Counted from the stretch's first letter, positions 34,308 to 42,175 are shown. The stretch is DNA of 46,296 nt from Pseudomonadota bacterium (GCA_023411035.1 JAEYPE010000040.1:1-46296); one strand, 5' to 3'. Notes: generated from the letters alone by a model not told the origin. A program made the numbers and translations.

Positions 34308-34383
34308 AGGAGTGTAGCTCAATTGGTAGAGCACCGGTCTCCAAAACCGGGGGTTGGGGGTTCGAGCCCCTCCACTCCTGCCA
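34308..34383 (+). tRNA. tRNA-Trp (anticodon CCA)
   Basis: A complete 76-base cloverleaf including the encoded CCA: acceptor arms AGGAGTG/CACTCCT, D arm with GCTC...GAGC, anticodon stem CCGGT/ACCGG with loop CTCCAAA (anticodon 34341-34343), T arm GGGGG-TTCGAGC-CCC type, discriminator G. In many alphaproteobacteria tRNA-Trp sits next to secE/nusG; here it is beside replication genes, with no secE. Confidence 0.96.
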
Positions 34384-34635
34384 TCCGGCACAGCAATCGG
34401 ATGGCGCCACACGCGGCAGCGTGTCTTCCCCTGACATTTTGAAATCCGGAAGCATTCGTCAACCTCGGCTCCCGGGATTCGCCCCCTCCCATCGCGGCAT
34501 CCTTGCCTTTGAATTCCATGCGCGGCCCTGCGCACGCCGCTCCACGCGCTGACCGCGCGCGAAGCGGAGGCGTTCCGCAAGGTTAACCGGCCCGCGAGAC
34601 GCGGACGTCGTAGGGGGTACATCCCGGATGTCACG

Positions 34636-35295
34636 TCATCCCATGCGGCGGACCGCACCCCCCGCCAGAGCACGCAACCGGCCGGCGCGGCAGCGGTTCG
34701 CCGCGTCTCCGGTTGCCGCAATCACCGAGAGGCGCCGCGCCAGCGCCCGTTCCACTGCGCAGACCTCTTCGCACAGCGCCCGCATCTCCGCGATGGAGGG
34801 GCGCCATTTCCGTGTCCGGCGCCAACTCCGCGCCGCCGCATCGACCGCCCAGGAGGGAAATTCCCCCAGATCCTCCGCCCAGTCGAGCGCGACCAGATGC
34901 TCCACCTCCGGCGCGGTTCCCTTGGCCGGATAGTGGCTGAGCAGGGCCAGCACGCGGGCCAGCAGATGGTCCGGCGAGGCCGGAGCCAGGACGGAGCCCA
35001 TCAGTTCGTCCAGCGCGCGCCGCGCCATCAGCGCATGCTGGCCGGTCACCCCCTCGGGCGGAGTCCAGTCCTCCGTCACGCCGTCGAAGCCGCTGTCGCC
35101 GAAGCGCGGCCTGCGCTCCATCCGCCCGGCGGCCAGGATATCCCTGAGCGGCGTGGGCAGAGCCGTCGTCAATGCCAATCCACGCTCACCGGCGGGTGCT
35201 GCGGGATCGAAGGCGGGTGGCGGGCGTGAGGGCAACGACGTTACGACCGATGGATTCGGCCCCCCATGAGGGGCTGGACGCGGCTGTACGGTCAT
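34636..35295 (-). CDS. Hypothetical protein of the replicon region
   Basis: 219 aa, not assigned to a named family. It has a Pro/Ala-rich N-terminus (to about residue 45), then a helical part, HALMARRALDELMGSVLAPASPDHLLARVLALLSHY, and WAEDLGEFPSWAVDAAARSWRRTRKWRPSIAEM, a pattern I associate with phage or plasmid replication-module accessory proteins. A basic C-terminus follows. It starts nine bases after the stop of the HTH gene upstream on the same strand, so the pair is an operon beside the iterons. A role in replication or partition is inferred from position only. Confidence 0.7.
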   Translation of the reverse strand: MTVQPRPAPHGGPNPSVVTSLPSRPPPAFDPAAPAGERGLALTTALPTPLRDILAAGRMERRPRFGDSGFDGVTEDWTPPEGVTGQHALMARRALDELMGSVLAPASPDHLLARVLALLSHYPAKGTAPEVEHLVALDWAEDLGEFPSWAVDAAARSWRRTRKWRPSIAEMRALCEEVCAVERALARRLSVIAATGDAANRCRAGRLRALAGGAVRRMG

Positions 35296-35304
35296 GGCGT
35301 TTCC

Positions 35305-36177
35305 TCACCTCCGGGATTGCGGGATGGTGTCACCGCTGCGGGCGGCTTTGAGCTTCGCTGCGGCAGCCATCCAGGCGCCGAGCTTCAATTCGGGAGCGGC
35401 TGTGGCGGCAGCAGGCCGTCCGGCTCCGGAGGGAGCGGTCTGCCGCCGCATCGGCGCCTTGCCGGCGGCGGCGTCCTGGGTCAGCCAGGCTTTCCAGGCG
35501 GCCCCGACGTCGCGGTAACGGTAACCGTGCGCCCGGCAGCGCAGCCGGAAGCCTTCGGCGTGGCGGTCCAGGTCGACGCCGTCGAAGCGGGCTTCGGCCC
35601 AGGCGCGATCCTCCGCATCCGGCGCCCAACCTTCCGGCACTTCCTGCGCAGGTCCGCGCGAAGCGTGCGAGTCCGGAGTCTGTTCGGATTCCGGCTGTTT
35701 CTGTCGCACCGGTGCACAAGGGGAGTCGGCGGGTACGACACCCTTGATCGTTGGCTGCACAGGGGGCATCGCAGGGGGTATCCTGGTCCGGCCTTCCTCC
35801 GCGCCGGCCAGCGGAATCGGTCCCTCGCCGGGAACCAGCCGCAGCCGGTACAGGCAGGACAGGCGCCCGCCCGAGGCGGAGCGGCGGGCCTCCATCCCGA
35901 TCACCCCGGCTTCGGCGAGGTGGCCGAGAATGCGGTTCACCGTGCTGCGGCTGCGTTTCAGCGCGGTGGCGAGCGTCGCCTGCGACGGCCAGCATTCGCC
36001 GCGGGCGTTGGCGTAGGTCGCCAGCGCCGCCAGCACGGCCAGACCGTCGGCGTCGATGTCGGGGTGGCCGAGCCACCAGGCGGGGATGCGGCCCCATCGC
36101 CCGGTGTCGGCGGGTGGGCTTTCATCCGTCGGGGCGTCCGATGGGGCATCGTCGCGGGCATCGTCGCGGGGTGTCAT
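35305..36177 (-). CDS. Winged-helix DNA-binding protein of the replicon region
   Basis: 290 aa. After an acidic N-terminus (DDARDDAPSDAPTDESPP) comes RIPAWWLGHPDIDADGLAVLAALATYAN and an HTH_36-type helix-turn-helix, CWPSQATLATALKRSRSTVNRILGHLAEAGVI (about residues 60-95), as in plasmid replication/primosome proteins. The C-terminal part (GFRLRCRAHGYRYRDVGAAWKAWL) is also seen in that group. ATG 36177 has GGAG nine bases upstream; the frame extends to 36303 through an iteron and is not used. It is divergent from the initiator gene across the iteron array, which suggests a helper or regulator of replication. Confidence 0.8.
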   Translation of the reverse strand: MTPRDDARDDAPSDAPTDESPPADTGRWGRIPAWWLGHPDIDADGLAVLAALATYANARGECWPSQATLATALKRSRSTVNRILGHLAEAGVIGMEARRSASGGRLSCLYRLRLVPGEGPIPLAGAEEGRTRIPPAMPPVQPTIKGVVPADSPCAPVRQKQPESEQTPDSHASRGPAQEVPEGWAPDAEDRAWAEARFDGVDLDRHAEGFRLRCRAHGYRYRDVGAAWKAWLTQDAAAGKAPMRRQTAPSGAGRPAAATAAPELKLGAWMAAAAKLKAARSGDTIPQSRR

Positions 36178-36275
36178 AACGGGGTCTCCGCAAGGCTGTA
36201 GGGACCGGCTCCGCGGGGAAGGCGGGCCGGTGGATTTGCGGATGAGGATTCCCGGCGGCGCGCGGCTCTTCAAAC

Positions 36276-36882
36276 CGCGGGCAATCGCTCCATAGCCGGA
36301 CATGGAGCGTTAGCCCGCGCCGCTGAAGTCCCTGCCCGCGCTCCTGGAGCCTTTGCCCGCCGCCATGGAGCGACAGCCCGCGCTTCGCCGCCGAATCGGA
36401 ATCCTGGAGTGGGAACCCGCGTCCATGGAGCGATAGCCCGCGCCCCTGGAATCCCGGCGATGGAGCCACGGGCCGCGGCTGGAGCGCGCGACCATGGAGC
36501 AACAGCCCGCGCTTCGGCGGGGGACCATTCCTCCTCCATGGAGCGATAGCCCGCGGGTATGGAGCGTTAGCCCGCGCCTTGCCATCCTCCCTCGCCCTGG
36601 GCGGCGATCCGGCGGCGTGCAGAGGCTGGAGCTTTTGCTCGCACCTGCCCCTCGGACCCTCCCCGCGGACCCTATGGAGTTCCGACTCGCGGCTGGTCGA
36701 GGCGGCCATGGAGCGATAGCCCGCGCTTCATCATCGGAGTCGCGGAGCGATTCGCGCCGGGCGGCGGAGTCGCCGGAACTTTCGAAGGAATTCAAGGGCT
36801 GGGCAAGGGCTGGCCGGCAAAGCGCGGGCTAACGCTCCATATCCGCGGGCTATCGCTCCATAGGCGCGGGCAAAGGCTCCAT
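36276..36882. repeat. Iteron array, probable replication origin
   Basis: Seventeen 18-bp iterons of consensus ATGGAGCGATAGCCCGCG fill the gap before the initiator gene. Forward copies begin at 36302, 36323, 36344, 36365, 36404, 36425, 36460, 36494, 36538, 36559, 36627, 36674 and 36708. Inverted copies begin at 36276, 36823, 36844 and 36865. Several are degenerate (36323, 36344, 36404, 36460, 36627, 36674). Many neighbours are 21 bases apart, two helical turns. The inverted trio nearest the initiator start may be an operator for autoregulation. This covers the 787-base gene-free stretch 36178-36964; no clear DnaA box was seen by eye. Confidence 0.9.
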
Positions 36883-36964
36883 ACCGAAGGAGGTCGCCCG
36901 TCACGAAGCGGTTGTCAGCGCGCGCATCCCGCCGCATGGTCATAGCCGGGCAAGGAGGGATTGG

Positions 36965-38182
36965 ATGAGCAAGATCGCGACACCCAGCGCGCTGCAACTG
37001 GTGCTGTTCGAACTGGAGGACCGCTCCCAGTCGCACCTGATCGCGCTGTACGATCTGGCGCCGCGCTACGTCTTCGCCTCCCGCGACGGCGGGCGCTCCA
37101 CCGAAACCACGCCCGCGAAGGGCAATTTCGTCGCGTCCATCAAGCGCGAGTTCACCTATCGCGGCAGCACCTTCCACCTGACGATCCAGCCCGCCCGTCT
37201 GACCAAGATGGTCAACCGGGACGACGGGGCCGCGCAGGCCGACGGCCCGACCGAGATCGAATACGAGGTCTTCCCCGCCGAGCGCGAGCAGGTGGTGGAG
37301 CATGTGGTGCGCCGCCTCGCCATGGACCGCTCGCGCCTGTCGCTGGGCGGGGAGAACCGCGACAAGGTGCAGATGCGCTTCACCCTCTATGAAATCCAGC
37401 GGGAACTGAAGGCGGTCGGCCACACCCTGTCGATCCGCGACATCCGCGAGTCGCTGACCATCCTGGCGCGCTCGCGCATCATCATCGGCAAGCCGGCGGA
37501 GGGGGTGAAGAAGGGCCGCGGGGCCAACCTGCTGGAATCGACGGCCTTCCCGGTGCTGGCCATCCGCTCCCGCCCCGACCTGATCGGCGACGAGGGGGGT
37601 GACGAGGAAACCCACCTGCAATTCAACCCGCTGGTCTCCTCCGCCATCCGGAACCTGGAGTTCAAGCCGGTCAGCTACCAATGGCTGATGCGGCTGAAAA
37701 GCCCGGTTTCCCGCTGGCTCTACAACCGTCTCAGCGCCGAGTACGATTATTCGGGGGCGGAAGCGCCGGGCGATCTGGGCACCAAGGCGATGACCCTCTC
37801 CGCGGACGAGATCATCAAGAACAGCGGCATGAACGTGTGGAGCCGCCGGCGCGACACGCTGCGCGCGGTGACCGCCGCCGTGGACGCCCTGGTCGAGGAA
37901 GGCATCCTGACCAGCGCGGAAAAGCTCTATGACAAGGTGGGCGCCCGCATCGAAGGGATTACCTATGTGATGCTGCCCAGCGCCAAGTTCCTCGCCCAGG
38001 TGCGCAAGGCGCAGGCGGTGGAGAGCGCCAACGTGGCGGCCATGCGGGCGATCATCGGCGACAGCCGCCGCCCCACCGATTTCGTGCCGGTCACCCCCGC
38101 CGCGACGGTGGAAACCCGTGTACGCCGGGCCAAGCGGCTGACTCAGGAGATGCCGCTTCTGCCGATGGCGGAGGCCGGCTGA
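36965..38182 (+). CDS. Replication initiator protein, RepB-type
   Basis: 405 aa of the Rep_3/RepB-like iteron-binding initiator group found on alphaproteobacterial plasmids and chromids. The protein has two predicted winged-helix regions: RFTLYEIQRELKAVGHTLSIRDIRESLTIL (about 140-170) and MTLSADEIIKNSGMNVWSRRRDTLRAVTAAVDALVEEGIL (about 278-317). The central block QFNPLVSSAIRNLEFKPVSYQWLMRLKSPVSRWLYNRLS resembles the linker region of such initiators. AAGGAGG stands six bases before ATG 36965. The iteron array lies directly upstream. It is expected to bind the iterons, open the origin and repress its own promoter. Confidence 0.9.
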   Translation: MSKIATPSALQLVLFELEDRSQSHLIALYDLAPRYVFASRDGGRSTETTPAKGNFVASIKREFTYRGSTFHLTIQPARLTKMVNRDDGAAQADGPTEIEYEVFPAEREQVVEHVVRRLAMDRSRLSLGGENRDKVQMRFTLYEIQRELKAVGHTLSIRDIRESLTILARSRIIIGKPAEGVKKGRGANLLESTAFPVLAIRSRPDLIGDEGGDEETHLQFNPLVSSAIRNLEFKPVSYQWLMRLKSPVSRWLYNRLSAEYDYSGAEAPGDLGTKAMTLSADEIIKNSGMNVWSRRRDTLRAVTAAVDALVEEGILTSAEKLYDKVGARIEGITYVMLPSAKFLAQVRKAQAVESANVAAMRAIIGDSRRPTDFVPVTPAATVETRVRRAKRLTQEMPLLPMAEAG

Positions 38183-38204
38183 CCGGACCGGCGGTTTATC
38201 GGGC

Positions 38205-38660
38205 TCAGTCCCGGTCGGCGGCGGCGTTCAGCGAGTCGCGCAAATTCAGGAGGGCCTCGCGCAGCCCGGCAAGTTCGGGCAGCGGGCAGTTCGCCGCCGC
38301 CGCGATGCGCTCGGGCAGAGCCGTCGCCCGCTCCCGCAGGGCGGTGCCCTGCGGCGTCAGGTGGATGCGCACCAGCCGCTCGTCCGCCGGGTCCCGCGCG
38401 CGGGTGACCAGCCCCTGCCCTTCCAGCCGCTTCAGCAGCGGGGTCAGGGTGCCGCTGTCGAGCAGCAGCCGTTCTCCCAGCGCCTTCATGGTCTGGCCGT
38501 CCTGTTCCCACAGGAGGAGCATGACCAGATATTGCGGGTAGGTCAGTTCCAGCGCCTCCAGCAGGGGGCGGTAGACCCGCGTCATGGCGAGATTCGCCGA
38601 ATAGAGGGCGAAGCAGGCCTGGTTGGCGAGAAGAAGCGGGTTGTCTTTGTCCATGCTCAT
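38205..38660 (-). CDS. ohrR: OhrR-type MarR-family peroxide-sensing repressor
   Basis: 151 aa winged-helix MarR protein. LLANQACFALYSANLAMTRVYRPLL carries the N-terminal cysteine that senses organic hydroperoxides in OhrR, with the conserved Tyr. LTYPQYLVMLLLWEQDGQTMKALGERLLLDSGTLTPLLKRLEGQGLV is the DNA-binding core. A second cysteine (AANCPLP) near the C-terminus makes it a possible two-Cys OhrR. It starts at ATG 38660 or two codons later. It lies downstream of ohr on the same strand, with a long hairpin between them. Oxidation releases it from operators such as 39295-39340. Confidence 0.92.
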   Translation of the reverse strand: MSMDKDNPLLLANQACFALYSANLAMTRVYRPLLEALELTYPQYLVMLLLWEQDGQTMKALGERLLLDSGTLTPLLKRLEGQGLVTRARDPADERLVRIHLTPQGTALRERATALPERIAAAANCPLPELAGLREALLNLRDSLNAAADRD

Positions 38661-38693
38661 CGTTCGGGGATTCCCAGCCGGGGAAACGTCGCA

Positions 38694-38745
38694 GGCCTGT
38701 TGCGCGCGACCCCATAGCGCATGGGGGTATGGCGCGCAACAGGCC
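38694..38745. promoter_or_regulatory. Two-tier inverted repeat between ohr and ohrR
   Basis: Outer arms GGCCTGTTGCGCGC / GCGCGCAACAGGCC (14 bp) enclose inner arms CCCCAT/ATGGGG. The outer arms contain TTGCGCGC and GCGCGCAA, each like one half of the OhrR boxes at 39295 and 39329. No T tract follows, so it may be an operator for ohrR or an attenuating hairpin. Confidence 0.55.
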
Positions 38746-38786
38746 CGAGAGCGCGGAACCCGGTTCCGCCCCAATTCTGCGAGGAG

Positions 38787-39206
38787 TTACGCGATGACCG
38801 TGTTCACCGCGATGTTGCCCTTGGTCGCGTGGCTGTAGGGACAGACCTTGTGCGCGCGGGCCACCAGATCCTCGGCCGCCGCCTTGTCCAGGCCGGGCAG
38901 CGACACGGTGAGATCCACCGCGATGCCGAAGCCCTCGCCGTCATCGCGCGGGCCGATGCCGACCTGGGCGGTGACGGACACGTCCGCCGGAACGGCGATC
39001 TTGTCGCGGCCGCCCACGAACTTCATGGCGCCGATGAAACAGGCCGAATAGCCGGCGGCGAAAAGCTGTTCGGGGTTGGTGGCCCCGCCTTTGCCGCCAA
39101 GCTCCTTCGGGGCGGCCAGCGCCACCGACAGCAGGCCGTCGTCGCTCTCCGCCTTGCCGTCACGCCCGCCGGTGGCCGTCGCCTTGGTCGTGTAGAGGAT
39201 CTTCAT
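38787..39206 (-). CDS. ohr: Organic hydroperoxide resistance protein Ohr
   Basis: OsmC/Ohr-family thiol peroxidase, 139 aa, the standard length. The two catalytic cysteines are in LFAAGYSACFIGAMKF (Cys about 59) and HKVCPYSHATKGN (Cys about 123), the Ohr-type arrangement, together with LYTTKATATGGRDG at the start. It reduces organic and fatty-acid hydroperoxides using lipoylated proteins in studied species. ATG 39206 is preceded by AAGGAG nine bases upstream; a longer frame to 39305 runs through the operators and is not used. Two OhrR-type boxes lie in its promoter. Confidence 0.96.
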   Translation of the reverse strand: MKILYTTKATATGGRDGKAESDDGLLSVALAAPKELGGKGGATNPEQLFAAGYSACFIGAMKFVGGRDKIAVPADVSVTAQVGIGPRDDGEGFGIAVDLTVSLPGLDKAAAEDLVARAHKVCPYSHATKGNIAVNTVIA

Positions 39207-39294
39207 CGCATGCGCTCCTTTGAAAAGATGGGTCGTTTGGATCGGGAAGGCGGGTCGCCGCTTGTTGCCGGAACGGACTATTGTACAAAATTCA

Positions 39295-39340
39295 ATTGCG
39301 CGCAATGCATTTGGTTATGCGTTATTGAATTGCGCGCAAT
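39295..39340. promoter_or_regulatory. Tandem OhrR operators in the ohr promoter
   Basis: Perfect palindrome ATTGCGCGCAAT occurs at 39295-39306 and 39329-39340, each followed by GCAT, with centres 34 bases apart. On the minus strand a TACAAT-like -10 (about 39281-39286) lies just downstream of the first box, so bound repressor would cover the -35 region. Confidence 0.75.
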
Positions 39341-39403
39341 GCATCGACGGAATGGCGCCGGGCACGCGCTTCGCAGGGAAAGGCGATCAGAAAAAGGAAG
39401 GAA

Positions 39404-40081
39404 TCAGGGAACGCGCCGATAGGACCCGATGAAGCTGCCATTGTGGCCGCACCAAAAGCCGCTGGCGGCCCGGTTCGGTTCCAGGTCGGGGATGGCGATG
39501 CCCCCGCCCTCCTCCGCGACCAGGATCAGGCCGCCGCCCTCCGGGTCGGGCGTGCCGACGGCCAGGCGCCCGGCGTCGTCCAGCCGTCCGATGCCGGAGA
39601 AGTCGCATACCCAGCGGCCCGCCGTGGGTTCGGCGCCGCTGACGTTGACGGCGACCGTCCCGTCGCGCAGGGCGAGGGCGGCGATGCTGATGAAGCCCTT
39701 ATGGTCGAAGCGGCCCACATAGCGCTCGGCGGGGGGCGAAGCCGCCGGATCGGTCCGAAAGGAAAGGACCGCCCCGCGTCCTTCATAGGCGCGGCGCAGG
39801 CAGGGCGCGTTGGCCCCGCAGGCGTCGCGCTCGTGCAGCCACGCCCGCTGGTCGGCCTTCACGGCGGCCCCGGCGACGCCCTCCTCCGGACTGGCGCCCG
39901 ACAGGCGGTCCAGCGCCGCGCGGTAGGATGCGGACAGCCGCTCGTCCAGCGCGGAGAGCGCCGGATCGGCGCAGATCGCCTTTTCCGTGGGGGTGGCGGC
40001 CTTCGAACAGGGAAAGCCCGCCGCGGCGGCGGCGGACGGCAGGGCCAGAAGGCCAAGGGCGAGCAGGGCTGGGCGGAGCAT
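39404..40081 (-). CDS. Exported LprI-like (DUF1311) protein
   Basis: About 225 aa with a signal peptide (LLALGLLALPSAAAAA) and mature start GFPCSKAATPTEKAICADPALSALDERL, the Cys-containing LprI N-terminal motif (DUF1311), followed by DQRAWLHERDACGANAPCLRRAYEGR. The second half is a different, beta-rich domain (RYVGRFDHKGFISIAALAL; VCDFSGIGRL; GFWCGHNGSFIGSY). LprI of Mycobacterium inhibits lysozyme, but most DUF1311 proteins are uncharacterised. Start: ATG 40081 with GGGA about six bases upstream is preferred to ATG 40093. Six cysteines suggest periplasmic disulfides. Confidence 0.82.
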   Translation of the reverse strand: MLRPALLALGLLALPSAAAAAGFPCSKAATPTEKAICADPALSALDERLSASYRAALDRLSGASPEEGVAGAAVKADQRAWLHERDACGANAPCLRRAYEGRGAVLSFRTDPAASPPAERYVGRFDHKGFISIAALALRDGTVAVNVSGAEPTAGRWVCDFSGIGRLDDAGRLAVGTPDPEGGGLILVAEEGGGIAIPDLEPNRAASGFWCGHNGSFIGSYRRVP

Positions 40082-40209
40082 GAATTTTCCCATTCGGCGG
40101 TCGGGTCCCGACTCTGCCGTGACGATGGAGCTTGGTCAACCGGCCCTCTGGGGATCATCCGGCTTGGCACGCTTTCGGTGCTCTGGGAAGACAAAAGATC
40201 CAATCTTCG

Positions 40210-40270
40210 CAGCGCTGCGGAAGTTCCCGCCGTGACAGCTCTGCGGAAATCTCTTTTAACAGCGCTGCGA
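40210..40270. repeat. Three 11-bp repeats at about 25-base spacing
   Basis: CAGCGCTGCGG (40210), CAGCTCTGCGG (40236) and CAGCGCTGCGA (40260). The first sits in the palindrome CGCAGCGCTGCG. They lie in the 388-base gene-free, AT-richer stretch 40082-40469, which otherwise holds no supported gene. Confidence 0.55.
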
Positions 40271-40469
40271 TAACTTGTTTCCTTGGATGATAATGCTCGA
40301 TTTCATTCATGATTGTGCGATGCATCATAGTAATGGAAGCCATGCGTTATCGGCGTCTCGTCCAGCGGGGTGGCGATGCCATTCTATCGAGGCAGGCAAC
40401 ACCGCCCCTCCGCCGGCATCGCGCAGGCCCCATCGAACCGCGGCCTTCGACGCCACCATGAGGACAACC

Positions 40470-40640
40470 ATGAACGCCAAGACCTTCGCGAATCCCCTGT
40501 CGTCCACCGAACTGCGCGCCATCCGCCTCCAGGCGGAAGCCATACGGGTGGCCTATCTGCGCCGCCTGTTCCGCCGCCTGGGTGCGGCGTTCCGCCGCCC
40601 GGCGGCTTCGGCCAACGGCGGGCTGACCGCCACCCGCTAA
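40470..40640 (+). CDS. Small basic protein
   Basis: 56 residues, MNAKTFANPLSSTELRAIR... followed by an Arg-rich helix (YLRRLFRRLGAAFRRP). It resembles short alphaproteobacterial proteins such as the RSP_7527/DUF1127-like group, but I cannot assign it firmly. AGGA is six bases before the ATG and a perfect hairpin follows the stop at 40670. The amphipathic basic helix could bind RNA or membranes. Confidence 0.5.
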   Translation: MNAKTFANPLSSTELRAIRLQAEAIRVAYLRRLFRRLGAAFRRPAASANGGLTATR

Positions 40641-40669
40641 GGCCAGACCACCAAAGCCTGCCGCCTACA

Positions 40670-40698
40670 CGCGACCGGACGATCCGGTCGCGGCTTTC
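40670..40698 (+). terminator. Probable terminator after the small basic protein gene
   Basis: Ten-base perfect arms CGCGACCGGA / TCCGGTCGCG with a 3-base loop, followed by GCTTTCT. The T tract is short, so efficiency is uncertain. Confidence 0.5.
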
Positions 40699-40746
40699 TC
40701 ACCCGCTTGCAACCTTTCCCGGCAAGATTCGTTAAGATTTCGCGGT

Positions 40747-40766
40747 GTATCATTTCAAAATGATAC
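40747..40766. promoter_or_regulatory. Palindrome upstream of the REC/HD-GYP remnant
   Basis: GTATCATTT-CA-AAATGATAC, nine-base perfect arms in an AT-rich stretch, 31 bases before the start codon. It looks like an operator or old promoter element. Confidence 0.5.
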
Positions 40767-40796
40767 TTGAAATGGTGCTTTGGAGCGGGCGGGAAA

Positions 40797-41126
40797 ATGC
40801 AGGTTGTAATCGTCGACGACGACCCCGGCACCCTGTTCATCACCAGCGCGGTCATCCGGCGGATCGACGATGCGGAGCCCGTCGGGATCGGCAACCCGCT
40901 GGTGGCTCTGGAATGGTTGGCCGGCAACACGCCCGACCTGATCCTGCTCGACCATGACACGCCGGCTCTCGACACCGCCAAGGCCTACATCGCCGAGCGC
41001 AGCGGTACCCATTTCGATCCGGCCTGCATCGATGCCTTTCTGCGGGCATGGAACGCGGTGATCGCCATCCACCACGCCTACCCCGAACCGGACATCGCCG
41101 GACCGGACATCGCCGCGCTCCGATAG
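40797..41126 (+). pseudogene. Response regulator REC / HD-GYP fusion remnant (internal deletion)
   Basis: 109 codons in one frame joining two parts of an RpfG-like c-di-GMP phosphodiesterase. Residues 1 to about 56 are the first half of a receiver domain (VVIVDDDPGTLFITSAVI; phosphoacceptor region DLILLDHDTP). The rest (TAKAYIAERSGTHFDPACIDAFLRAWNAVIAIH) is the extreme C-terminus of an HD-GYP domain, where the sequence T-H-F-D-P is typical. The second half of REC and nearly all of HD-GYP, including the catalytic HD and GYP residues, are missing, with the join near 40965. It starts at ATG 40797 after GCGGGAAA. A peptide could be made but no phosphodiesterase activity is expected. Confidence 0.75.
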
Positions 41127-41308
41127 ACGGGAGCCTCCCATACGGGGCGTGCCCACCCCCTTCGGCGTCCGGGATGTGCGTTTTCGCACAGGCTCCAGCC
41201 GTCCATGACGGCACTCTCCAGCCGCGCCGCGAAGCGTTGGCCTGACCGTTCCATCCCGGCAGGCCCACCGCCAGCGCCCCGTTTCCTGCGGCATGGAGTG
41301 CCCCGACG

Positions 41309-42175
41309 ATGGCTCTGCTCGATGATCTTGTGGTGCAGACCGCCCTGTTTCCGCTTCTGGCCGGGGCCGCCGCGGTCGGCGCGGCCCGGCTGGCGGGAGG
41401 GCGGTCGCTGGGGCCCCGGCTGGCGGCTGCGGGCGTTGCCGTGGCCTTCCTGGCGGCCTATGCGCTGATCGTCGGCCTGCCGGCCCTGCCACCGCCCTCC
41501 AGCATGGGCCGCCTGTTCTGGAGCGCCGCGATCGGGCTGCTGCTCGGTGTCGGCGCCGATCTGGCAGGGCTGGACCGCCGCCGCGGCACGCTGCTGCTCG
41601 GCGCCTGGATGGCGGCAGCCCTGCTGTGGATCGCCCTGCCGGTGCTGCCGGGCAGCCTGGACACCATCACGGCCGCCGTCCTGCTGCTGGCCGGCGGCTG
41701 GATCGCGCTGTCCCGTAACGCCTCCCGTACCGCCGCGGAGGGCGAGGGGGTGGCCACGCCGGGCGTCGCCCTTCTGGCCGCCGCGGTGGCGGTGGGCGGG
41801 GTGGCGCTGGCCGGTGCCTCCGCCTCCGTGGCGCAGCTCGCCTTTGCGCTGGCCGCGGCCACGGGTGGCCTGCTGCTGTGGAACTGGCCGGTGGAGCGCC
41901 ACGTCTGGGGCAACGCCGGTCAGGCGGCGCTGGGCATCCTGGTGCTGCTGGCCGCCACGCTGACCTTCTTCTCCTCCGCCCGCGCCGAAGCCTTGCTGCT
42001 GGTCCTGCCGGCCTTCTTCGCCGACCAGCTGCGCGACCGCCTGCCCCTGCCGCGGACGGCGGCGGGACGGGCCTTGGGCACGGTGGCGCTGACCGTCATC
42101 GCCCTGGTTCCGGCCATGGCCGCCGTGGGCGTCGCCTTCCTTCTGTCCGCCGGTTCCGACGTGTCCGGCTACTGA
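41309..42175 (+). CDS. Polytopic membrane protein, unknown function
   Basis: 288 aa, extremely Ala/Leu-rich with about eight to nine hydrophobic helices (e.g. LVVQTALFPLLAGAAAVGAARLAG, LLLGVGADLAGL, LLLAGGWIALS). There are no charged motif, metal site or transporter signature I can identify. GGAG lies ten bases before ATG 41309. The gene precedes yceI by 42 bases on the same strand, so the two may be co-transcribed. Function unknown. Confidence 0.75.
   Translation: MALLDDLVVQTALFPLLAGAAAVGAARLAGGRSLGPRLAAAGVAVAFLAAYALIVGLPALPPPSSMGRLFWSAAIGLLLGVGADLAGLDRRRGTLLLGAWMAAALLWIALPVLPGSLDTITAAVLLLAGGWIALSRNASRTAAEGEGVATPGVALLAAAVAVGGVALAGASASVAQLAFALAAATGGLLLWNWPVERHVWGNAGQAALGILVLLAATLTFFSSARAEALLLVLPAFFADQLRDRLPLPRTAAGRALGTVALTVIALVPAMAAVGVAFLLSAGSDVSGY

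Noticed and set aside
34384..34635. Gap between tRNA-Trp and the replicon gene examined for an integrase attachment site
   Set aside because: No direct repeat of the tRNA 3' end and no integrase were found in the window.
36276..36882. Iteron array considered as a CRISPR
   Set aside because: Repeats are 18 bp with 3-base gaps in places, both orientations and degenerate copies, no spacers of uniform size and no cas genes; next to a replication initiator the iteron reading is far better.
40155..40343. Minus-strand 62-residue frame in the AT-richer gap
   Set aside because: It crosses the three CAGCxCTGCG repeats, has no convincing ribosome site or recognisable sequence, and several internal ATGs; more likely non-coding.
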